Assembly: GCF_900100945.1 (NCBI RefSeq)
Contig: NZ_FNCG01000024.1
Location: forward strand, 1 to 64,000
DNA from: Mucilaginibacter gossypii
GTDB taxonomy: Bacteria > Bacteroidota > Bacteroidia > Sphingobacteriales > Sphingobacteriaceae
Length of the DNA stretch: 64,000 nucleotides
Direction of reading: 5' to 3'
Position 1 is the first letter of the stretch; each line of letters opens with the position of its first letter. A program made the position numbers and the translations under genes. A model generated the notes under the pieces. It did no database searches. It saw nothing but the letters and a program-made list of their open reading frames with translations, and was not told the origin of the DNA. Shown piece by piece: positions 51,576 through 60,796 of the stretch.

Positions 51576-53204
51576 TCATTTATAATTATAAAGCTTAATA
51601 CGCTGTATCCCGTATTCCCCTACGGGGATTCTCAAATGTCTTCCCTGGTGATCCTCATCCCCGTTTAAACGACGCCCGGGTTGCCATTTGCCGTTTACAA
51701 ATACCCCTTCATCCACCTGCAAAATACCAGCACGCTCCCCATCTTTAACAGATTTAAAGCTGATCACCAACCCTGTCCCCCCTACATAAAACTCATCATT
51801 ACCTAAAGCAATGATAATTCCTCCGGTTAATGGCCAGCTTGCATCTTTAGCTTTTGGCGACCAGCCCAGGGTTAAATCATGCGAAACTATCAGGATATAA
51901 TCACCCATTTGCAACCGAACCGTATCTGCATCCTTGCTTAACAGTACGCCATCTATAGTCCCCTTATGTTTGGCTTTACTGATTTCACCGGCTAACTGCT
52001 GAATGATACTGTAAGATTGGCCAAGCGGCTCACCTGCCGTTTTGTTATCTGTTTCGATAGAAAAGGGTGAAAAACCCAGCGCCTTGTAATGCCCAATGGC
52101 ATAAAAAGCTTTCGCATCTACCCCATCTTCAAAACGATGTTCGGGGATAAACAACGCGTTATCAGGCCGCGTATAACGGTCATTCCAATACTTAAAATTT
52201 GGATTGTAAAAATCAGGCGATAGAAAGTCAATATCCGGTGCTGCCGCTTTCCAGATATCAATTAAATGCGGCAAGGGGCCTGCGGAAGGGTATTGTCCCG
52301 GCTTTTTACCTGGAGCGTTAAGGGCTGCGTTCACATACATCGGCAGCGGGTAAACGGCCTTACCTGCTTTAGCCACAGCGTTAGCGTATCCGGCAAAGTA
52401 CCAGACCATAAACAGCTCGTCGGTAGCCGGGCTTTTGCCAAAAACTGATTCCCAGTTACCTGAAGTTTTATTCCCTCCATCCTGCCATATTTTTTGCATC
52501 TCGGGTACAAGCTTGTCTTTGTGCGAATTTAACCAGGAGATTAGCTTTGTCGGGACTGGCCGGTTAAAAGCTTCATCGGCCAGTTTCGAATGATCGCGGG
52601 CATCCGGCAGCATGCCTATTTCGTTTTCAACCTGTACCATTATCACAGTGTGAAACTTACTATCAGTTTCTTTAATATGCCTCATCAGCGAACTGAATGC
52701 TTTGCTATCGGCAAGTAAAGCCTCTTTGGAAAACGGCGTAATAATCTCTTCGGGGCCGCCGGTACTATTTGCCACACGCGGAAAATGTTTTTGATTGGTT
52801 TTAACCCAGCCCGGCGAATAACAACTCATACTGTTTTTCCAGGTACCAAACCAAAGCAACACCAGTTTCATATGATGTTGCCGGGCACTTTTTATCAGGT
52901 AATCAACCAGCGTAAAATTAAATTTACCCTCCTGTGGTTCCAATAACTCCCAATAAACCGGTGCAATCACGGTATTGAGGTGCATTTTTTGCAGTTTAGG
53001 CCAAATCGGGTTCATGTAGGGCGTGCTTGAGGCACTTGAGTTTCCTAACTCCCCACCTGTCATTAAATAGGGCGCTCCATCTACCAATAATTCTGTATTA
53101 CTACCATAATATTTTACTTGTGGTATGCCCTGCGACAGGCTTTGCGATTTAACCTTAAACAATATCAAACAACAAAAAACAAATATTAATACCGGTGACT
53201 TCAT
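51576..53204 (-). CDS. GH35-like beta-galactosidase-type glycosidase with DUF5597
   Basis: A 542-residue secreted enzyme (signal peptide ending LFKVKSQ). A clan GH-A barrel is indicated by APYLMTGGELGNSS, NTVIAPVYWELLEPQEGKFNF, the acid/base Glu in MVQVENEIGML and the nucleophile Glu in ALFIPEHRF. The C-terminal ~130 residues match DUF5597, found in this subgroup. It is the last gene of the xylan operon, so it may remove terminal galactose or arabinose side groups. The activity is inferred from family. Confidence 0.82.
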   Translation of the reverse strand: MKSPVLIFVFCCLILFKVKSQSLSQGIPQVKYYGSNTELLVDGAPYLMTGGELGNSSASSTPYMNPIWPKLQKMHLNTVIAPVYWELLEPQEGKFNFTLVDYLIKSARQHHMKLVLLWFGTWKNSMSCYSPGWVKTNQKHFPRVANSTGGPEEIITPFSKEALLADSKAFSSLMRHIKETDSKFHTVIMVQVENEIGMLPDARDHSKLADEAFNRPVPTKLISWLNSHKDKLVPEMQKIWQDGGNKTSGNWESVFGKSPATDELFMVWYFAGYANAVAKAGKAVYPLPMYVNAALNAPGKKPGQYPSAGPLPHLIDIWKAAAPDIDFLSPDFYNPNFKYWNDRYTRPDNALFIPEHRFEDGVDAKAFYAIGHYKALGFSPFSIETDNKTAGEPLGQSYSIIQQLAGEISKAKHKGTIDGVLLSKDADTVRLQMGDYILIVSHDLTLGWSPKAKDASWPLTGGIIIALGNDEFYVGGTGLVISFKSVKDGERAGILQVDEGVFVNGKWQPGRRLNGDEDHQGRHLRIPVGEYGIQRIKLYNYK

Positions 53205-53235
53205 AGCTATTTATTTTGATGTAAATAGAACCCTG

Positions 53236-54072
53236 TTATTTGCTCGCATATGCCCATGCCAAAGCCTTGAGCATAGTAACAGGTTTGCCTGATAAATGGG
53301 TAACATCCTCAATAATGATATGCTTAAAAACAAGGTTTTCATAATGACGGCTATCCAATAACGCCACCAGCTGTTTGTTAGGCACAACCTGTCCATGTGT
53401 TTCCAGTCCGCCTACTTCAATAAAAACATTTACAGGCAGGCTTTTATGTTTGGCAGCATATTGCTTTTCAGTTTCAAATACAGCTCCATTACCATAACCC
53501 AATGCAGGGCTGCCTATCAGGATATTTTTAAACAGCGTTGGCTTTTCAAACAAGGTATAAGTGGCAAACAGGCCCCCCATCGAATATCCGTACAGAGTAC
53601 GGTTTGCAGGATCGGCCTTTAAACCGGCATCTATCGCTGGGATCAATTCCTTCTCAATAAAAGCAAGGAATGCCGGCGCACCACCGCTTTCGGCCACATT
53701 GGGAAATGCAACCGGTGTGAAATCACGGTTACGTTTGTTGCCGGGCGTACCAATCAGGCCGCCATCGCCAATAGCCACCAATATAGGTTCGGGAATATGA
53801 TATTCGGCCATCAATAGTCCCAAATACTCCAGCGACGGTGAAAAGTCGTTATCACCATCAACCACATACAATACCGGAAATTTTTGTTTGGCGGTATCAT
53901 AACCGGCCGGGTAATGAATATAAATATCATAATCATTACCGGCCAGTTTAGAGTGCATTTGTCGGTGTTCGGAGTTAGGGATAATAACTGGCTTAACCTG
54001 CTGCGCAAAACCACGCGCCCCCAGCAAATCAAGCAATAGCAATAACAGAGTTAAAGCTTTAAGGATTTTCAT
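53236..54072 (-). CDS. Alpha/beta-hydrolase esterase (esterase D / CE1-like)
   Basis: A 278-residue exported esterase (signal peptide ending LLGARGFAQ). The nucleophile elbow is GYSMGGLFA, preceded by the strand FPVLYVVDGDNDF typical of the Esterase D fold, with a late HLSGKPVTML that may hold the catalytic His. In this operon a feruloyl or acetyl esterase role on xylan side chains is plausible. It lies 31 bases before the GH35-like gene. Confidence 0.8.
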   Translation of the reverse strand: MKILKALTLLLLLLDLLGARGFAQQVKPVIIPNSEHRQMHSKLAGNDYDIYIHYPAGYDTAKQKFPVLYVVDGDNDFSPSLEYLGLLMAEYHIPEPILVAIGDGGLIGTPGNKRNRDFTPVAFPNVAESGGAPAFLAFIEKELIPAIDAGLKADPANRTLYGYSMGGLFATYTLFEKPTLFKNILIGSPALGYGNGAVFETEKQYAAKHKSLPVNVFIEVGGLETHGQVVPNKQLVALLDSRHYENLVFKHIIIEDVTHLSGKPVTMLKALAWAYASK

Positions 54073-54082
54073 ATCGATGAGA

Positions 54083-55195
54083 TTACAAAAACGGATCGAT
54101 CAGCTTGATAGAACCATCGGCATTATGCTGCAGTTCGGTTACCTTCACGTTGCGCAGGTGTGTTTTGCCCGATAGCTGGGTATCGTGGTAAAATATGTAC
54201 CATTTGCCTTTTATTTCGATGATGGAATGGTGGGTTGTCCAGCCCTCTACTGGTTTCATAAATACGCCCTTATAAGTAAATGGCCCAAGCGGACTATCAC
54301 CTATCGCATAGCAAAGCAAATGCGTATCGCCGGTTGAATAGGTAAAGTAATATTTACCGTTGTACTTATGCATCCATGAGCCCTCAAAAAAGCGGCGGTC
54401 ATGATCTTTGGTCAACAGAGGTTTGCCAAGGCTGTCTAAAATAACAGCATCTTTTACAGCACCGTCAAAAGTTTTCATATCTGATTTAAGCAAAGCTACC
54501 TTACAGCTTATGGCTGGGGCATCTTCCTGTTTCGAATCGGTCTTTGATCCATCTGCCTCGTATTTACCGGAGATCCAGCGCTGAAGCTGACCACCCCAGA
54601 TTCCACCGAAATACATGTAGGTTTTACCATCGGTATCCGTAAAAACGGCAGGGTCAATACTGTAACTTCCTGCTATTGGTTCAGGTTCGGCTTTGAACGG
54701 GCCTGCCGGGTTGGCAGAAGTTGCCACGCCGATATGGAACACATCTTTTTTATCTTTTACCGGGAAGTACAGGTAATAAGTACCGCTTTTAAAAGCTGCA
54801 TCAGGCGCCCACAGCTGCCGACCAGCCCAGGGGATATCCTTGATATCAAGTGCCACACCATTATCTGTAACCTTGCCGCCAATGCTATCCATCGACAGGA
54901 TGTGATAATCTTTCATGGCAAAATGGTCGCCGTTATCATTTTCGGGGATGCCCGCATCGATATCATGCGATGGATAGATATAAATTTTGCCGTTAAATAC
55001 ATGGGCCGATGGGTCCGCTGTGTAAATGGAACTGATGAGCGGCTCGGAAAGATATTTTACTTTTTTGCCGATATCTGTTTTTGTACTATCGCCTGCATTA
55101 GCTGTCTTTTTTGTTGATGAGTCACATGCACTCAAAATGCATAAGGATGCAAAAAGTGCGGGAACTAATTTTGCTGTGGTAAATTGCTTGCTCAT
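54083..55195 (-). CDS. GH43 glycosidase (beta-xylosidase/arabinofuranosidase type), lipoprotein
   Basis: A 370-residue five-bladed propeller enzyme. The lipobox LSAC (Cys24) anchors it to a membrane. The three catalytic acids are visible: Asp in YTADPSAHVFNGKIY, Asp in SIDPAVFTDTDGK and Glu in FFEGSWMHKYNG. GGIWGGQLQRW is characteristic of a GH43 subfamily acting on xylooligosaccharides. It follows the GH67 gene by 23 bases. Confidence 0.9.
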   Translation of the reverse strand: MSKQFTTAKLVPALFASLCILSACDSSTKKTANAGDSTKTDIGKKVKYLSEPLISSIYTADPSAHVFNGKIYIYPSHDIDAGIPENDNGDHFAMKDYHILSMDSIGGKVTDNGVALDIKDIPWAGRQLWAPDAAFKSGTYYLYFPVKDKKDVFHIGVATSANPAGPFKAEPEPIAGSYSIDPAVFTDTDGKTYMYFGGIWGGQLQRWISGKYEADGSKTDSKQEDAPAISCKVALLKSDMKTFDGAVKDAVILDSLGKPLLTKDHDRRFFEGSWMHKYNGKYYFTYSTGDTHLLCYAIGDSPLGPFTYKGVFMKPVEGWTTHHSIIEIKGKWYIFYHDTQLSGKTHLRNVKVTELQHNADGSIKLIDPFL

Positions 55196-55218
55196 TGACG
55201 TTTGGTTTATGGTGGTGA

Positions 55219-57399
55219 TTAATTGGTCATGTAGTTATTGCCTCCTATGCCCGGCACATAATAAAACTTCATTTTTTTATAATAATCCAGCTGGTGCTGC
55301 GGCTTGGGGTAGATAGCCGGGACAGGCATTTTTGAAAATGTTTGGAAATATAAAACACAGGCATCGCGCCAGGTTGTAGCCTCATTTAACTGAACCTGCA
55401 TTAATTGTTTTACCTCTGTAAAGCGTTCGGCATCTATCCTGCCCTGCATTTTATCCCAGGTAAGCCCCATTTGCTTAACAGAATCAGCCCCTACATAGTA
55501 ATGATGAACGAGCTCATCCCACAATGACCTGCCCGAGCGCATTTTATAAGTCCAGCTTAAATGATGAAACCACAACAGGTATTCATCAGGGCAGGTTTGC
55601 AGGTTTTCCCACTGTGCCTTAACTTCAGGTGCATATTGCAAGAGTGCATCGCTGCCCGTACCTGTACGGTTAAAGCCTATCCCCGCCGAATCGGCTTTAT
55701 GGTAATAAGTGGCATTCCAATCAGGACGACCGGCATTATCAACCCAGGGACCGGGGCCATAATGAGTTGATACCCCCATAATATGGTGCAGCCCGAGCGG
55801 CGTCATGTAATTAACTGTATTTTCCCTCGATTGCAGCATGAAGTTTTTTACCGGCGACACAAAGCTATCGTCATTACTAAAAGTCATTTTGAGCCAGTCG
55901 GCGGCAATTACACCTGGAGACTGGTCAGGGTTCCAGGCCATGCGACCGAAGGCATACCAGTTAGCCTGAGCAAAGGGATGACCGCACCAGTTTAAATCAG
56001 TGCCAATATTAGCCACGCCCGCCATGCCGGTTATCAGTTTTTTGTTAAAATCACCCTTGATCACCCGCGCAACGGTTGAACCTATGCCATGTGTATAAGT
56101 ATCTGATTGCAGGCATTCGGCAAACAAAGGCGCTTCATAAACCAAATGGGTTGAAAAGCCAAGATATTCCTGGGTAAGCTGGAACTCCATCATCAGCGGG
56201 GTATTGGGCATAGCCCCAAACAATGGGTGAAATGGCTCTCTTGGCTGAAAATCTATCGGACCATTTTTTACCTGGATGATCACATTATCCCTAAACTTTC
56301 CATCAAAAGGTTTAAATTCATTATAGGCCTGCTTAAAGCGATCGTCGGGTACCTTATTATCATAAACAAAGGCACGCCACATCACTATGCCATGATGAGG
56401 AGCTAAAGCATCGGCCAGCATATTTGCTCCATCGGCATGGGTACGGCCATAGCTTTGCGGACCGGGCTGTCCCTCCGAATTAGCCTTCACTAAAAATCCG
56501 CCGAAATCTGGAATGTAGCGATAAATTTCATCAGCCTTATCGGCCCACCATTTTTTTACCGCGGGATCAAGCGGATCAGCAGTTTTTAGGCTTCCAAGCT
56601 CAACCGGGCTGCTGAATTTTACCGACAGGTAAATCCTGATACCATATGTTCTGAATACATTGGCCAAAGCCTGCACTTTTAACAAATATTGGGGCGAAAG
56701 GATCAGGGCATCTGCATTTACATTGTTTACAACTGAGCCATTGATCCCTACCGAAGCATTGGCCCGCGCATAATCAATATAACGTTGGTCAACCACACCT
56801 GGCAGCTTGTGCCAGTTCCAGATGGATGAGCCCGCGTAGCCCCGCTCCACGGTACGGTTCAGGTTATCCCAGTGATCCAGTACCCGGTACATCATCCTTG
56901 GGTGATCTGAAAGATCCAGTTTATTAATAGATTGATTGGTTTGGATCAGCTTTAAAAAATTAAAAACACCGTACATAACCCCTGCATCGGTGTTGGCCGT
57001 TATGATGATACATTTCTTTTGATTGACAAGGGCAGTTTTGATAAGATACCCTTCGCTGCCGATGCTATCGGGGGCAGTTATCGAAAAAGCCTTTAGTGAT
57101 CGCGGCGTACCTATTATAATAGTTTGCCCATTGGTTGTCCTTTTAGTATCTCGTGGCTTTAGGGCCAACATTCCATCAAGGCCAGTTAAGAGCTCGGTCC
57201 TTGCAGCTTTAAGCTGGTCAGACTGTGCCGGGAAGATCATGTTTTGCAACTGTTGCCTGTAAATGTTTGCCAGTTGCTTGTTGCTCACCTTATTATATTC
57301 AAGCCATAATTTATAGCCGTCGTCTGCATATGCTTTATTTATCGCTGCCATGAAAAGCAGTACCAGTAAACACCTGTTTGTTAATGAATATTTGGCCAT
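55219..57399 (-). CDS. aguA: GH67 alpha-glucuronidase
   Basis: About 726 residues from MAKYSLTNRCLLVLLFMAA, which gives a proper signal peptide; the extension to 57453 is not needed. It removes (4-O-methyl)glucuronic acid from the non-reducing end of xylooligosaccharides. Family segments are YRVLDHWDNLNRTVERGYAG, GGFLVKANSEGQPGPQSYGR (catalytic carboxylate region), RTHADGANMLADAL, HYGPGPWVD and WFHHLSWTYKMRSGRSLWD. It is the first gene of the four-gene xylan operon, 134 bases downstream of a LacI-type palindrome. Confidence 0.95.
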   Translation of the reverse strand: MAKYSLTNRCLLVLLFMAAINKAYADDGYKLWLEYNKVSNKQLANIYRQQLQNMIFPAQSDQLKAARTELLTGLDGMLALKPRDTKRTTNGQTIIIGTPRSLKAFSITAPDSIGSEGYLIKTALVNQKKCIIITANTDAGVMYGVFNFLKLIQTNQSINKLDLSDHPRMMYRVLDHWDNLNRTVERGYAGSSIWNWHKLPGVVDQRYIDYARANASVGINGSVVNNVNADALILSPQYLLKVQALANVFRTYGIRIYLSVKFSSPVELGSLKTADPLDPAVKKWWADKADEIYRYIPDFGGFLVKANSEGQPGPQSYGRTHADGANMLADALAPHHGIVMWRAFVYDNKVPDDRFKQAYNEFKPFDGKFRDNVIIQVKNGPIDFQPREPFHPLFGAMPNTPLMMEFQLTQEYLGFSTHLVYEAPLFAECLQSDTYTHGIGSTVARVIKGDFNKKLITGMAGVANIGTDLNWCGHPFAQANWYAFGRMAWNPDQSPGVIAADWLKMTFSNDDSFVSPVKNFMLQSRENTVNYMTPLGLHHIMGVSTHYGPGPWVDNAGRPDWNATYYHKADSAGIGFNRTGTGSDALLQYAPEVKAQWENLQTCPDEYLLWFHHLSWTYKMRSGRSLWDELVHHYYVGADSVKQMGLTWDKMQGRIDAERFTEVKQLMQVQLNEATTWRDACVLYFQTFSKMPVPAIYPKPQHQLDYYKKMKFYYVPGIGGNNYMTN

Positions 57400-57532
57400 G
57401 ACGTTATTAATTCCAGCTTTATAAACCCATCGGCGGTCTATAAAAAAACACAATTAATCTGTTGAAAAACTTATGAATGAAATGGGTTAAGCTCCCGCTT
57501 CATTTAGTATGGTTTATAAAGTTTTAGTTTTA

Positions 57533-57546
57533 TGCAATCGATTGCA
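57533..57546. promoter_or_regulatory. LacI-type operator upstream of the GH67 operon
   Basis: Perfect 14-bp palindrome TGCAATCGATTGCA, identical to the core of the site between uxuA and lacI. The central CG and even-spaced symmetry are typical of LacI-family operators. Confidence 0.75.
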
Positions 57547-57614
57547 AGATAAAAACTTTTATGACTTTTAACAATAGGAATTTAATTATTGATTCCTTAT
57601 TTAAGCTACCTTAT

Positions 57615-58823
57615 TTATTGCAGCTCTTGCTGGTCGTACAGTATGCGTTTAAGCCCCATCTCCAACCCACGTAACTCGGCCAGGCCCTTTAACCTGCCAA
57701 TTACTGAATAGCCGGGATAGGTATCATAATTAAAGTCATCAAGTAGTTTATGCCCGTGATCAGGTCGCATGGGGATAGCCATATCACTCCGGCCTGCATT
57801 TTTACGGGCTATCTGTTCATTGATAATGGCTTTCATCACGGCATACATATCAACACTGCCTGTTAAATGATCGGCCTCATAAAAGCTGCCATCCGACTGC
57901 CGGGCCACGTTGCGCAGGTGTAAAAAGTGGATCTTATCACCCAGGCGGCTTATAATTTCAGGAAGATCATTTTTGCCCGATGCACCTAACGAGCCGGTAC
58001 AAAGCGTGATACCATTGGCAACTGAAGGATAACTATTTACAATATCAGTAAGATCATTTAAGGACGATGCTACACGGGGCAGCCCCAGGATAGGAAACGG
58101 GGGATCATCAGGGTGGATACACATTTTAATGCCCAGTTTTTCGGCATATGGGATTATAGCCCGTAAAAAATAAAACAGATTTCCCTTTAATGCTTGCGCG
58201 TCTACCTCACTGTATTTGTTAAGGTGTTCTTTAAACTCCGCAATGGTAAAAACCTCATCCGTACCGGGTAAGCCGGCCAATATTGTATTGGTTAACAGCG
58301 TTCTGTCTTCGTCACTCAGCCCATCGAGGTAATGCTTTGCGGCTGCCTGTTGTTCCGTGGTAAATTCGTTAAAGGCATTCTCCCGTTCTAAAATATACAA
58401 GTCAAAGGCTGCTAAAGCCGGAGCGTTGTAAAGCAAGGCCGAAGCACCGTTTGCTAATCGATAATCAAGATGCGTGCGGGTCCAATCCAATACGGGCATA
58501 AAATTGTAACACACCGTAAAGACTCCCTCCGACGCTAAATTTTGCAGTGTTTGGATATAATTATCAATGTAGCGGTCACGTTCCGCACTACCCATTTTGA
58601 TACTTTCATGAATATTCACACTTTCTACAGCAGTCCAGTTAAAGCCTGCGCTTTCAATTACCGCTTTCCGCTGCCTGATTTCTTCACGATCCCAAACGTC
58701 CCCGCAAGGTATATGATGAAGCGCGGTAACTATCCCGCCTGCTCCCGTTTGTTTTATTGCGCTTAAAGTTACCGGGTCGCCGGGGCCAAACCACCTGAAA
58801 GTTTGTTTTAAATCTGGTACCAT
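57615..58823 (-). CDS. uxuA: D-mannonate dehydratase
   Basis: A 402-residue cytosolic TIM-barrel enzyme converting D-mannonate to 2-keto-3-deoxygluconate in glucuronate breakdown. Family segments are KQTFRWFGPGDPVTL, ALHHIPCGDVWDREEI, IKMCIHPDDPPFPILGLPRV, TLCTGSLGASGKNDLPEI, FLHLRNV and AIPMRPDHGHKLLDD (metal-binding His and Asp). It is divergent from lacI, with the operator 33 bases before its start. The next steps (KDG kinase, aldolase) are not in the window. Confidence 0.95.
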   Translation of the reverse strand: MVPDLKQTFRWFGPGDPVTLSAIKQTGAGGIVTALHHIPCGDVWDREEIRQRKAVIESAGFNWTAVESVNIHESIKMGSAERDRYIDNYIQTLQNLASEGVFTVCYNFMPVLDWTRTHLDYRLANGASALLYNAPALAAFDLYILERENAFNEFTTEQQAAAKHYLDGLSDEDRTLLTNTILAGLPGTDEVFTIAEFKEHLNKYSEVDAQALKGNLFYFLRAIIPYAEKLGIKMCIHPDDPPFPILGLPRVASSLNDLTDIVNSYPSVANGITLCTGSLGASGKNDLPEIISRLGDKIHFLHLRNVARQSDGSFYEADHLTGSVDMYAVMKAIINEQIARKNAGRSDMAIPMRPDHGHKLLDDFNYDTYPGYSVIGRLKGLAELRGLEMGLKRILYDQQELQ

Positions 58824-58855
58824 ATTATTTAAAAACGAATTGCTATCAACGCGAT

Positions 58856-58883
58856 AAATTTATGCAATCGATTGCATAAATTT
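58856..58883. promoter_or_regulatory. LacI-type operator between uxuA and lacI
   Basis: A perfect 28-bp palindrome with core TGCAATCGATTGCA (58863-58876), flanked symmetrically by A/T bases. It is placed to control uxuA leftward and lacI-SDR rightward. Confidence 0.82.
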
Positions 58884-58981
58884 TAAATAATCTGTAATAA
58901 TTTTATACTTTTATCCCTGAACAATCTGGCTGCGGTTATTATCGAACCTGCAACATTGTTTATATATTTTAGATTGACTAT

Positions 58982-60010
58982 ATGTCGGACAGCGGAAAAG
59001 AGATAACCATATATGACATTGCCGAAAAATTAAAGGTTTCGGCAGCTACGGTTAGCCGTGCGCTCAAAGATCACCCGCGGGTTAATAAAAATACCAAAAA
59101 GAAGATTATCAAGGCAGCCGAAGAAATGGGTTACCGCTCCAATTCGTTCGCCAGCAATTTACGCCGTAAAAACAGCAACATCATCGGCGTTATTGTGCCA
59201 CGGCTCAACAGCAGTTTCATGTCGGATGTTATTGCAGGCATCGAAAAAGTGGTGAACGACAATAACTACAACCTCATCATCAGTCAGTCGTTAGAAACGA
59301 TGAAGAAAGAGATCAGCAACGCCAGGGCCATGCTGAATAACCGGGTTGACGGCCTGTTGGTTTCATTAGCTTATGATACCACCAGCATTGAGCATTTTGA
59401 ACCTTTTATCAAACGCAATATCCCGGTGCTTTTCTTCGACAGGATTTTTGAGCACGAGCAGTATCCGCAAATCTATATCGATAACTTCAAAGCCGCTTAT
59501 GAGGTAACTAAGCACCTGCTTGAACAGGGCTGCAAACGGATAGTACATATTACCGGAAATCAATTGCGCAATGTTTACGCCGAACGCCTGCGCGGGTATA
59601 AAAAAGCTCTTGAAGAACACCAAATTGATTTTGATGGGCAATTGGTGATCATCAACGACCTGAGCGCTAAAGAAGCTGCGGTAGCGGCAGAAACCATTTT
59701 ACAAATGGATCCTCTGCCCGATGGCATATTTACAGTTAATGATGTCAGTGCCGTTAGCTGTATCCAGGTACTGAAAAAGGCAGGCATCAAAATTCCCGAA
59801 CAGATAGCAGTTGCGGGCTTCAATAATGACCCGGCAGCCTGTGTGATTGAGCCCAATCTCACTACAGTAAATTATAAAGGCTATGAAATGGGTGAGGTTG
59901 CCGCCAATATGCTTATCAATCATTTGGCAAACAGGCAGGATCTGCAACAAACGCATAGCCTCATCCTCAGATCGGAATTGATAGTACGTGAATCCTCCAA
60001 AAGAAAATAA
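58982..60010 (+). CDS. LacI-family transcription regulator
   Basis: A 342-residue regulator. The helix-turn-helix is ITIYDIAEKLKVSAATVSRAL, with the hinge helix near SNSFASNLRRKNSN. The periplasmic-binding-like effector domain follows (IIGVIVPRLNSSFMSDV, DGIFTVNDVSAV, VAGFNNDPAACVIEPNLTT). By context the effector is a uronate or aldonate intermediate. The identical palindromes at 57533 and 58863 are its likely operators, so it would regulate its own gene too. Confidence 0.93.
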   Translation: MSDSGKEITIYDIAEKLKVSAATVSRALKDHPRVNKNTKKKIIKAAEEMGYRSNSFASNLRRKNSNIIGVIVPRLNSSFMSDVIAGIEKVVNDNNYNLIISQSLETMKKEISNARAMLNNRVDGLLVSLAYDTTSIEHFEPFIKRNIPVLFFDRIFEHEQYPQIYIDNFKAAYEVTKHLLEQGCKRIVHITGNQLRNVYAERLRGYKKALEEHQIDFDGQLVIINDLSAKEAAVAAETILQMDPLPDGIFTVNDVSAVSCIQVLKKAGIKIPEQIAVAGFNNDPAACVIEPNLTTVNYKGYEMGEVAANMLINHLANRQDLQQTHSLILRSELIVRESSKRK

Positions 60011-60022
60011 CTTAAAAAATCC

Positions 60023-60769
60023 ATGAACTCAAAGACCAAACTTGCTATCGTAACCGGCGGTGCCTCGGGCCTTGGCCTTGCTACCACCAAAAAATTCACA
60101 GAGGAGGGTATCAAAACCATTATCATAGGCCGCGACGAGGCAAAACTTATTGCGGCAGTAACACAGCTTGGCGATCTTTGCAGTTACAGGCAATATGATC
60201 TGAGTGATACCACCGGTATACCGCAACTGATAGCAGAAATTGAAGATGAATTTGGCGCACCTGATATTTTGGTTAATAATGCCGGCATTAACCATAAAAA
60301 AGCTTTCGCCGAGGTAACCGATGAAGAGTTCGCCAGAGTGATCCAAACCAATCTTACTTCGGTATTTGCGATAAGCCGTGAGGTAGTAAAAATCATGTTG
60401 AAAGCTGGCAGTGGGAGCATAATTAACATCAGTTCGATGGCTGCACAATACGGCATACCGTATGTTATTGCCTATACCGCATCTAAAACCGCCATCGAAG
60501 GCATGACAAAAGCCATGGCTACCGAGCTTTCGCCGCAAGGCATCAGGGTTAACTGCGTTGCTCCGGGCTTTATAGCCACAGATATGTCGGCAAAGGCGCT
60601 GGATAATGATCCTGCCCGCAAGCAAAAAGTGATGGGCCGTACCCCAATGGGCAAATTAGGTGAACCTGCCGATGTGGCCGAAGCCGTTTATTATTTGGCG
60701 ACAGATGCTGCCAAATACGTAACCGGGGTTGTTTTACAGGTTGATGGGGGTAATTCGATTGGGTTTTAA
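60023..60769 (+). CDS. SDR-family oxidoreductase, probable fructuronate/mannonate dehydrogenase
   Basis: A 248-residue short-chain dehydrogenase: the NAD(P) loop TGGASGLGLA, NNAGINHK, catalytic Ser in INISSMAAQYG, and Tyr/Lys in AYTASKTAI. It lies 13 bases after lacI and next to uxuA but no UxuB is present, so it likely fills the fructuronate-to-mannonate step, as SDR replacements do in other bacteria. A KduD-like or gluconate dehydrogenase role is the alternative. Confidence 0.8.
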   Translation: MNSKTKLAIVTGGASGLGLATTKKFTEEGIKTIIIGRDEAKLIAAVTQLGDLCSYRQYDLSDTTGIPQLIAEIEDEFGAPDILVNNAGINHKKAFAEVTDEEFARVIQTNLTSVFAISREVVKIMLKAGSGSIINISSMAAQYGIPYVIAYTASKTAIEGMTKAMATELSPQGIRVNCVAPGFIATDMSAKALDNDPARKQKVMGRTPMGKLGEPADVAEAVYYLATDAAKYVTGVVLQVDGGNSIGF

Positions 60770-60796
60770 TAAATTCGGCATGACTTGAAGGAGACC

